DNA of 64,000 nt, taken from assembly GCF_958979055.1 (NCBI RefSeq), contig NC_084898.1, positions 2,180,001 to 2,244,000 on the forward strand, read 5' to 3'. The notes under the pieces were generated by a model, which was not told the origin of the DNA, made no database searches, and saw only the letters and a list, made by a program, of their open reading frames with translations. The stretch is from Alnus glutinosa (Eukaryota > Streptophyta > Magnoliopsida > Fagales > Betulaceae). Made by a program: the position numbers and the translations under genes. Of this stretch, positions 11,837 to 23,800 are shown piece by piece (positions within the stretch are counted from its first letter, which is position 1; every line of letters starts with the position of its first letter).

Positions 11837-14800
11837 TCAATAATCCATCCTCAGACGCCTCATTTCCGCTTGGAAAGTAGGACTGGCCGTTAGTGTTCGA
11901 TGTGCAAGAGTCCTTATGTCTTCCCGAGAACAGTCTCGGGAGATGCGAACCAGCTCCCACAATGCGCCTCCACTGATCATGTCTTTTGCATTTGCTTCTG
12001 AAATGTAGTAATCCAAGCCTTCTCAGGAGAAATTCAACGGGAACTCAACTTGTTCAAGGACAAGAAAAGGCAAACATACCATGTTGTGCTAGATGACAGA
12101 GTGCAAGCTCAATATGACGCCTGATTGGTGAGGCTTCATTGTTAGCATTCTGTACAATCCATGGAAGTGCACCGTCCTCAATCAGAAGAGACCTTCCAGT
12201 CTTAGTTCCTATAACATTAAAGAACTAGTTAAACTCAAAAAACAGGATGATTTAACCACATAGTTCATGAAAATAACGGTACAATTTGAGACTTCATGCA
12301 CCGGTAATTTCCTCAAAAAGTTGGAAGAAAACTTGGGAACTAATTCTTAGAGCATTCCTAGTAGCCTCACCAAATTTTACTCACCAAAATAACTAAAAAT
12401 CACTTTTTTCTATTCTGGTGAGCCACTTTATTAAAATTCCCCACTAGCCTCACCATTTTAACTAGTCAATATTCATTATTCCATTTAAATAATAATTTTT
12501 TCATATTTATTTATTTTTTCTCTATATAATCTTTTTACAAAAAATCATTAATATCCATGAAATAAGGACATTATCGTATGGGAGATGGGAGAAGAAAATG
12601 AGAGAAAAAAGGAAAAAAGTGTGCTAATCATGTGAGAGAGAAAGGTGAAACAAAATTTGGTGAGTGGGTTGTTGAGTGAAAATGCCTCATCTAATTTGGT
12701 TAGTAATTTTAGTTATCAAATTTTTTTAGTTAAAATGGTGAGGCTGCTGGGAATGGTTTTTCAGGATTTTCATCAAATTGACTCACCAAAATAGCTAAAA
12801 AACTATTTTGGTGAGGCTACTAAGAATGCTCTTAAGAATAAAGATCATAGTTCTTGTGTATCACATGACATGTAGAGCAACAACAAGAACATGAGGAAGG
12901 CCTCTTTACAAGCTTTTCACCTTGCGTAGATGCTCTTGACTCGCATTTGGCAAAATTTGCTATTCCACGAGCAACTTGTGCAAGAACATCAGGATGTCTG
13001 CATCTGACCATTCCTAGCAATGCTTTGATACCACCTTCACCCCTTAGTTTCATCTGTAACTTATCTGGATGATGCAATATCATACTTAGTGACAGCAAGC
13101 TGGCAATGTAATGGACTAGCTGAAATGAACTTTTTATTGGGTAATTGGACTATTATCACTTCCCAAAGGAACAAGAGCACTTGTTTACATTCCACACTCA
13201 AACCGATTATGACCCTCAGAGAGAGATGGGTCCAACATGAAATACCCAATTTACATTTTCGTTCTTTTGTTTTCTGAAACTAACAAGCACTTTATTAGAC
13301 TAGATACCAAAGGATAATCCCATCATATGGGTGGTGCACTAGAGAAGAACCTCAGAGGAATCCCAAGATCAGATGAACTTCATATTTGGTAATTGTTTTC
13401 ATTTAGACTTGCTGCAGAACTAGACTACTTTAAATTATTATGACCTCAATAGTAACAGAACTAGACAAAGTTGCCCAACAACATTAATCGATAAATTTTA
13501 ATGATCAGGAAAAACTAATTTTCTAAATATGTTGCCTGTCCTTGACGACAAAATTTAAGCAAAATACACCAATTTTATCGTCATAACAATGACAAAAAAT
13601 AGGAAACAAACCAAGTACTTGTAAGTGTGTCTAAAGTTGTTGCAGGAAGAAGCAGTGTATCTTCTCTATCACTGCAGATTTTCGAATAAAGTTGTCTATT
13701 CATCTGAGCTTGATAGCAAAAAGATGTGGAGCTGATCCATAGTATCCATAAACTTCCAGTACCTTTTAAATAGACTATTTGTTCCATTTTCTAGCACAGA
13801 CCATTAAACTTAATACATTATAAATATTTGAACTCATGCAATCCCCTTCATACTTTGTAACACAAACAACTAACAAATTCCGCCCAAATAAACATTGGAA
13901 GAGGTCAGACAGCTTACCATTGCCACAAAGATTTGCAATGGCTCCAGCAACCATCCGAAGGGTTTGAGGATCCTCAGCATTGGCTGCTGTCATTGACAAC
14001 AAACCAATGCCGCTTTGAGCCATGATAAGCTCCTGGTTGGTTTCTGATAGGAGACAAAAGGTTATGAGGAAAATCATAGCCAAGACTAGTAATATTATCA
14101 GTTAAGACTCACATATATTTTACAAATCACATTGTCATGGGCTTGAAAAGTTTACCATTCATTGCAAGGTTGGCGATTGCACCTGCTGCAACTCTATGTA
14201 TGGTCTCATCTTCAGAACTCCTAAGAAGCATCAACAAGGAAGTAAGACCACCAGCTTCAACAATCTTACCCTGATTCGTTTCTGCACATTGGAGGGAATT
14301 AGGGAAAGTTGTATCAGTGCTGATAGAAGTAAAATAATAGCAAATATGAAGTGTTACTAAAGTGATAACCATATTTACAGAAAGAAAGCTTGGTTTAATA
14401 TGGAACTATATCCTTAACAACTTAGACATATATCATAATCAGAAAGAACAAAGTTCTACTTCAAACAATATCATAAACAAAGTCAAACATGAATCAACAA
14501 AAAGCCATCTTTGCCAAAACTTTTGCCTTGAAAATATGTCACCAAGGAAAATCCACCCTTAAACCTCCTCGTAACACCCAGTTGTAACCAAGCTCTCATC
14601 CATTTTTCAAAAGTTATTTTGATTGAGCTTGGCTCAGGACCTACATAAAGGTTTGACATGGCTGGCTAGCATGACCTCAAACTGGAGCTCAAGCCAAACC
14701 TCAGTCAAGATCAATAGAATTTACAGTTAATATATCTTTTTATAGCTCAAAACTTAGCTCAACCTTAACTTGAGAGCTACATAAAATGCCTGCATAGGGA

Positions 14801-17800
14801 CTTTCTTTTTTTCCCATGTGCCAATGACTTGAACAGTGTGTAGACGTGGCAGTCAACATGCCTGACATTTTAAGCAGTAGCACCATTCTGTAGAACTAAA
14901 ATCAATAAAAAATATATATATATATATATATATAAAAAAAAAAACCTCATTGCAGATCAGCTCTTAATCCAAAAGATCATGGATTGAGAGCAGATTCATC
15001 TCCCTATCCCTCGGATAATGTCACCTCGCTCCAGAAGAACCAAACTAAAGCAGCTTAGAAGCACCAGACAGTTTGACATCAATTCCCTAATTTGGGTCTT
15101 TGTTAAAAGGTATGGCTGTATTCACAGCAAACCCTATCTCAATCGACTCTATAATACATAATGTGTCAGAAATTCAGTTTTCATGCAACCAACGAGCTGT
15201 CTTCCTATTTCACTAGAACTAAAAATGCTAAAACCTTCCAAAAGTAAACCCATTAGATCACCACGTCATGCAAGAACTGGAGCAAAGAGGATAACAAAAA
15301 ATTGAACATTTGGAAAATAAATAACACCACGGTGCAAGCATATTTTGATAGGGCAATGTAGAATGAGTTGATGATATGATAGATAATAGTACAAGGAAAT
15401 ATAAACACCTTCAGCAGCCAGATTTGCAACGACTTTCACAGCGTGAATTCGCACATCAGCATCTTCTGCTTCAAGCAATGACAAGATCTTCTGCAATCCC
15501 ACTATGAGAATATTGAACTCTTTATTAGGAATAAACACCAAGATCGTAGACAGATGAACAATAAATCATTAGCATCAAATAAAAATAGATGTCAGTACAC
15601 TGACTGCTACCTTGTTCAAAGAGTTTGGCTACTGAGGCCTTTTCCCCATTCGTTGACTCTTGCTGTTGAAGTTTAACTTGAGAGACGAGAGAATCTAAGC
15701 CACCAGGAACTTCAGACCCACCCCTATCAAGTCTTATTCTTGTCTACAAAAATATATTTAGTTTAGTGTTCAAATTTCAAATACTAATTTAGTAGACACA
15801 TATGTGTACGATGAACATATTTTGATGCTTAAAAAGATGACATAAGCAACATCATTTGGGGCCTTCTCATTTGTTGAGAGCAATTCCCAAAAGTTACAAG
15901 GTCTCAACATAAGGTAAATAAGTCCCAAAAGTTAAATCATAATGTTTTACAATTGTAAATGCCTGGCAATGGCAAAATGTTGATGCCTCACTTCCCTTTA
16001 AAATTTCCTTTATAGGCATCCTAATTTTCTGCTGAGAAATGACAGCACAAACTCAAGGCATGGCTTGTTCTTGGCCATGCTTGCACAACCAAGGATGTGA
16101 CCACATGGAAGGCTCAAGGTGTCAGCCTATCATGATATCATGCATTAGAAAAATGGCTGCCATGTTGGCATGAATGCATGGTTCAATCAATTGTAACTTG
16201 AATAGTCTTTTTAGAGTGATAGTGCATAAGTAGCACTTTCCTGGAGTCGTTACAAAAGGAATATGTGGACATATTTTAATGGGAGGATGTTAATGGCAGA
16301 TCATCCAATCAGAAAGTCATAAAAACACAAACTAAGCCACAGCCTTATAAATTCCAAATACAGAATACCTCATCAGCTTCAAAACTCAATTGCAACAATT
16401 GACCATGTAGTATTGCTATTTCTCCTTCAAGTTTTTCTTTCTGTCGTGCCTCGTTTTCCAGCATATTGCGAAGCTTTAAGATATCTGAATTGCCTGATGC
16501 CTAGCGTATCAAAAGTATCAGCCTATGTAAGTCAAAGATAGCAAAGATTGGGGAAAGAAGGAGGGGGGAGGATGGAGGATAGACCAAGTTGGAACAATAA
16601 ATGCTTAAAGAGACACAAAACATACCTCTGACCTTTTACATTGAGCTAGTTGATTTTTCAGACTATTAACTTCCTCTTCGGCAGCCTTCCTTAAAAGACT
16701 CTCTTTTTGAAGAACTTTTTTCAGCTCAGTAACTTCCTCGACAGTAGAGACCTTGGAACTCTGTGAACCACATTGAGAATGATGAAACATGCTAAAAGAT
16801 GGTTTGACATGTGAGCCATTAATGAAGAGAGAGAGAGAGAAGACCAAAAATATCAAACCATGTCTTTCACAGTAACAGAATTGAACGCTCACAGTTTGAA
16901 GACCCAATGGCAGCGGATAGATAAATGGGTCTAATTAAACTGTTAAAGAGCATTAAAATCTGAGTCGGCTTCCGTTTTAATTTTGTCGGTTAAAAGAAAA
17001 GCAACCATGATAAGACATACAAAGGAGTACACAATGATAGATATTATGTAAGTTTTTGAAACATTGGATGCTAATGATTTCCTTCTCTTGTTCATTACAT
17101 AAAATGCATAAAAGTGATTTTTGTTCTTACCATTGCAATGGATGATACAGCTGAGAATGGCATCTCCAGAGCCATCTCCGCACATCAGATGTAAAAAAAG
17201 AGGCACTCCACCACATAGGCTACAACTTTATTAATATTTTCAAGACACTCATGTTTCCGGACCACAGCTACAACTTTATCAATATTTTCAGGAAACTCAT
17301 GTTCCCGGACCACATTTAGTAAGTCCCTCTTACCTCTAACAAGTGCTCCCTTCAATCATGCCCAAAATCCAACCATATCCAACTTTCTCCATAAGCTCCT
17401 CACACACTAAAAGCTTCCATAGCTAATAATAGGAAACTTTGGAGCTGAGATTTATATTATAATATGATGCTAAACTTGACGGGACAACTGCACTCTAAGG
17501 CAGTATACCAGGAATTAAGGACATAGTATAGATACCGTATATACCATATCAGTATTGTTCATAGGGATTTTGGTTGATTTAATTAACATTCAAATGGACA
17601 AAGCAAGCATCTTCAAGAATTTCAAGTGCTACTAAATTTTGAATATGTGTACTCAATTCTAATCAAGTTTCAGTTATTATTCAAATTTTTCAACTGCCTT
17701 TAAAACAAAATCATTTATCAGTATGGGAAAGGAGACTCGGGATGGATTGCAGCTGTTGAAAAGATGGAATGCAATAATAGCACAGTGCAGCCATAAGTTC

Positions 17801-20800
17801 TAGTAAATTCTCATATTTTTTCTAAGCATGGAAAGATGGTGTGTTTGGGTGTTGAATTTTTGAAATCAGAATTGAATTTTTATTTTGTTTGCAAATTTCG
17901 AGGTTTGACTTTTTAAAAAAAGTAGAATCAAAATCATATTTTGTTTCCAAAATTCATTGATGATGGAAAAGGATTAGGCTGACATTAAGCGTGAAGAGCA
18001 AGAAATAAAAGATAGTATGATGGGTTATATAGGACCTTTTTCGAACTCTCTGACAATGTATTGGGCATTCAACATCTGTAATTTTATTTTTTTTAATTTT
18101 TTTTTAAGTAATTCAATCTCATTAAAAGAAAAAAGAAAAAAGTAAAAGGGCAGAGGGACACAACCCTAGTACTCAAAAAGTGTACAAGAGAGATCCCTAA
18201 TCAGGAGAAAAAAGATGAACACAAGTTCAACACCCGTAAATGATACGAGAATATGAAAATAGTATTAATACATATAGCATGCATATATCAACAGTATGTA
18301 CAATGATAAATGACAAGATATATAGTTCAATAACAAGGTTACCTCTGTATTAGATGTCAAAGCAGAGCCATCATCCTTGAGTTTAACTGGAACTTTTTCA
18401 TTGCCATGCTTTTGCTGATTCTTCACCAACTGCTCTTCAAGTTTCTTTATTGATTCCATATAGTCTTTCTGATATTTTAATCTTTCCTTCTACAAAAGGA
18501 AAAGGCACGCATGGATTTCAATATGCAATGAGATAAGCATGATATTTGTCAAATGAAGTTCAAGTGATAATTAAACAGACAGCAAAAGTATTCCACTTAT
18601 GACAACTATTCTGATTAAGAGCTTTAGAAAATTGCTGGAAATCAATTATTTACCATTCTCCAAGGTACACGACCACGTCAATGTTAAACAGTTCTTAAGG
18701 AAGGTATAGAATACAATGCACATGTAGAATACGATTGAAACTAAATGTAAGTTTTAGAAGGCCATTTTGAGCATCATCACTTTTACCTAAAAAGCACCCA
18801 AAGACATCCATGGCAATGCTTGCAACTATTGCATCATACTTATGACACAAGCCAGAGGTACTACGGCAAAATATATTGTATTACAAGCAAATCTCATATA
18901 GACAAAAAATTAAAAAATTAAAAAAAAAAATAAAGGAACATCAACTCCAAATTATATCTAAGACAGCATGTATATTATTAGTGTTAAAGTCCATGGGTCC
19001 AACTCACTCTCAAAAGACGTCTTGAGAGAGGAGGGAACGTCATGGCTTATAAAGAGGCCAGGTGAATTTAACCAATGTGGAACACTTTAAGACGTCCTCT
19101 CACGTATGGCACTATTGTCAAAACAAGTGGACAGAACGGGGGGAAAAGCCCAACAATTGGAAGAAACTAGCTCTGATACCATGTTAAACTACCATTTGTC
19201 CTAAAAGCTTAAGCTGATAGGAAGAGGTAAATTTAATTACTTAATCCATACTTTAACAATTAGCACCATAAGATATAAGCCTATAAGAAAGATTCTCTCC
19301 CCACACAACAACCACACACGCTAGCGTGTGCCCATACATATGCATGTGCAAGTACATACAAGATTGAAGTTATATATAATGTAGATAAGCACTCACCTCT
19401 AATGCTTCTTCATAGTTTCTTTCAACCTCAGAAATCCGTGTTTGTGCTTCTATACTAATTCTTTCAATTTCATCCTCGAATGCTTTCTGCTGCCTCTCAT
19501 GTTCTGCAATAAGTTTGTCTAATTGTATGTCTAGCCTTCTAGATAAACTTTTGTAATCAAACTCCTCCTTTAATTTCAACATATTCTCCACCTTCATAGC
19601 CTGTGAGATAACAAGTTATTAGCACCCTTCAAAAAGATAAAAAGGGATCAAGTCAACATACGTGCTATGTAGTGCAAAGGCCCCCTTGAAAAAATATTCA
19701 TTGCTGCCATAAATCAAACATTTGAAATCCAAGCACACAAGAAGGATATCATGCAGAAAAATGCTAGGGGTCTGCTATAATGATGTTGAAAGAAAGTCGC
19801 AGAATTCCACCTATGAGAGGATAACTAGTCAGAGATACATTTTCAGAATGTGAGAAAACAAGGCAGTTACTTCAGAACCCACCCTCTGTCCAAACATTAT
19901 AGTACTTGCTGTCTCTCCCCGATGCAGGGGGGATGGACCAATGGTAATAACCAGTGAAGTTCTCGCTGAGCCTGTTAAAATTTTAAATGTCAGGTAACAT
20001 AATAAAAATATGTACTGCAAATGGTACTTCATAAAAGATTGATTAAAAAAAAACTGGACATTTGCATAATTCAAGGCAGTTCCAAAGATGGACTAATCTT
20101 CCACTTATAAGAAAAAGAGCTATTTGTTAACAATTAGCCACATCCCACTATATGATAAACTTGAGACAGTAAAAGAACTCAAACTTGAAAACATTCTCAT
20201 TTAGTTGCTCAATTTGTATACGTCGTAAAGATGGAAAGGCATCCCAACATCATTTGTTCAAAAATTGAGTTCAAGCCAAAAAGCAAAAGAAAAAATGACT
20301 TCATATCCATGTGAATCATACCACCAAATGAATCCTTCAGCAATCTTGTAAGCTTTGAATCGCGAACAGGAACATGTGCGCTATTCTCTGCTAGCGCATT
20401 AATGCACTTCCCAAGTGCACTCAAGGAGAGATTGATAGATTTGGCTTCCTCTAGTGCATGTCCCTCACTTCCTGCCAAAGAAAAGAACAAAACAAATAAC
20501 CTTCAATATGTGATAGTAGGTTAACACAGCAAGGTAAACTTAAAAATGACCAAAATTATCCCCCCCTCCAAAAATAAAAAATTATGAATCACTTCTGTTG
20601 TTCTCCATGCTCAACCATCCGTAAATATATATTGAAAACTCGCAATAGTTGCTGTTCCACCGTCTAAAGAAAGTTAAGGTGAAAATTCACAAGATTGCTT
20701 TATTGGCAACAAACCACTGGTGCAAACTCAGAATATTAATTCAAATTCAGCAGTTGGAACCTCTCCTGTGCTGATAGAGCTGAGCTTGTGCTGTCAGTTT

Positions 20801-23800
20801 GTTCCAAACCAATCATCACTACCAAGTGATTAATTTGAAATTCCATAATCTGATTTTGAAATTCCACAAGATTGCCGAAATTTATACTGAAAGTTATACT
20901 GTTTCAGAATCCGTCCATTTGGTTTACCCAAATGAAGAAAAAGGTAACTTCATCAATGGAAATCCTGACATAAGATGCTTCCCCTAGCAGGAGAAACCAT
21001 TGAGGAGCTTTAAATGAATATAGCAATTGTTGACAGTGGGTCAGGGCAGCCTTGTTAACAAATCAAGAAATGAAACAAAGGCTTTTTTCCTCCATGCCTG
21101 GAGCAGAAGACTTATCAAAACAGGGGTGTGCCCATGCTATGCCCAACACATCACCTAATGCTTCAGCCAAACCTAGGACGGAAACAATCTATATTTCCCA
21201 AGCCAACTATCTCAGGTGCATGATTTGCTCTGCTATCTTTGTTGACTCGCTAGCCCTAAGCCATGCCCTACCAGCCTTCCAACTACTGATCTTATACACC
21301 CTACAGTCCACAAGCACAATAGTTTGTGTGATTGGAATAGGGATACTAGCCCATTCCTGTAGCTAACTTGCTATAGGGGAATCCTTTTCTTATCATGAAC
21401 TTCCAACATTGCACCTGAGGACCTCCCTGATGTAAAAGCCCTCTATCTGTTCTCCTCCCTCAATCTATTCTTCTAGCCGATTGGTGGAAGCCAACTTGCA
21501 ACAGGGATTGGAAGGACCAAATTGCCTTGTAAGATCTAAAGGCCTCCACTCTTAAGGGAATCCAATTTTTTTATCCAGAACTGCCTTCAATGCATCTTGA
21601 GAACTGTGGCATAAAACCCTGGGCCTGTTTGGTAAGTAGTTGTGTTGTGGAATAATTGTTTGAATAGTAGTAAGAAGTGATTGATGTGATATAAAATTTG
21701 AGAATGTTTTATAGAAAAGTGAAAAAGTTTTGTTTTGTAGTGGGTTTTTTTATTTGAATAGTAATAAAAAATGATTGATGCGATATAAAAAGTGTAAAAA
21801 AGTTCGAAAATTTTTTTTTTTTTTTTTTGGGAGAAGTGAAAAGAAATAGAGGGAGAGTTAGAGTGGTTTGCCAAACAACCCTCCTATAATTGTTCTCCCT
21901 CATCTTGTCACTATTACACAGCTTAACTTCCCCTCCAAAGCATGGTCTATCTCTTGCCCAAGCATTTGTCTATTACACCGGCATAACTAATGTTTGACCT
22001 GCCTAAATATTTCAAACTCTTACCATCTCAGCCTTAAGACATTTCTATTTTTGAGTGAACCCAAACAACACTATTGGGTACCATCAAAATCAATTTTCAT
22101 AGTTTACAACAAAAAACAAATCAGAAATAACCATTGGGCAAATTTTTCTGATTTTATTAATATATGAGATGAAGTCTAGTTTGAACATTTCTTTTAGGAA
22201 AAATATTTGCCAATCAGCAATTCACACTCCGAGTCATAGTTTATTTGATTTCCAAGCATCCCCAGATTTCTCCTTCATCTGCTCCCATTGCTTTCCACTC
22301 CCTTCGTCTCAGAATAGAGGATCTGCTCTCCTTTTTGGATTATCCCATACAAAATACAGATTTTCAAAAATGAAAGTATTTATCAATTTCACTTCCTATA
22401 TTGGGTAAGAAACCTAATGTTGATTGGTGGCATTAAATCCGGTTTCCCTTAGCTATTCCAAAGCAAGCGTTTATCCTCTGGTTGGCTGTTCAGAATCGCC
22501 TTACTGCGGGGGATCGTCTTCTGGTGTGGGGATTTCAAGGAGATATTAACTGTGTTTTTTGTAGGCATGGTGTTGAGAGTAGGGACCACCTGTTCTTCGA
22601 GTGTAGCTTCAGTTCTCGTATATGGAGTGCTTGTATGCAACGTTGTCCTTTTATTGTTACTCATACTGATTGGCAGAGTTTGTTGGATGATGGTTGTAAA
22701 CACTGGAAGAAGAAGACTTTGGCTGGGATTCTATGTAGGCTTGTTTTCAGTTCTGCAGTGTATAACATTTGGCGTGCTAGGAATGAAATTAAGTTTCATG
22801 GGCACCCCAAATCTGAAGAACAGATTCTGAAGTTGATATTTTGGAAAGTTCAAAATAGAATTTCTGGCTCAAGCAAATTTAAGAAGACTAGGGAGAATAT
22901 TAGCATTTGTCAACTCTGGAACTTAGCTTGTTCTGTGGTGTATTAGTTCCAGTTTTGTATGTTGTGTTGGTTCTGGTTTTGTTGCTTCTTTTGCTGTGTT
23001 GGTTTTTGTTGCTATTGTTGATATAGCTAGTTTGTTCACTTTTGGTGATTCGTAGTTGTTAATAATATTGCTTACTTATTTCATCAAAAAAAAAAATCAC
23101 TTCCTATATTACCCATAAATTGGAACTGCATTTTTTCAAATTTGAACTCACTTTTTCTCAAATTTGAACTTAATTTTCTTGGCCTATCTAAGGACATTTA
23201 GGAAGAATGTTTGTTTCATAAAAATACGTGTTATTTGTAAACTTTCATCTCTTGTGAGACAAAAGGAGTATAGTTCTCCAAATCGCTGACCAAAACTCAC
23301 CTCAAAAGCAGAAATTGAATTATATTGACTGGTTCATTACAGAGAAAGATTATTTGTGCCATGCAAGCCCAGTCATCGCAAGCAAATGCTTGATGTAAAC
23401 TAGAGAGGAAAAAACTACCAAGTATAAAGATGCAGATTCATAGTTTACCAAAAATTTAAGAACAGTAGGGAAGCTATTCATGTGAAGAAAGAGTCAGAGC
23501 ATAAAACAAACAACAACAGAAACATTACTGATTCATTAGGGGGAAAAAGCACTAATCAAGTCCTCTTGTTATGCTCACACACCTGACTTATCAATACGCT
23601 CTGAACCAGCAAGATCAACAACAACTAATTTGCCCTTCCGAACAATGGGAGGCTTTAACATTTTGTGGGAGTTGGCACCATTTTCACTTGAAAGAGCTGA
23701 TTGTCTTCCCTTGACAGACCTTTTTACATGTACCTGTAGGATTAGAGGTATCCATCAATGCTCCATTAAGGTCAACATGAAGAATTTTCATATAACTGAC

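Noticed and set aside
21587..21903. Lys/Phe-rich minus frames
   Set aside because: Lie in a MITE with a long T-run.
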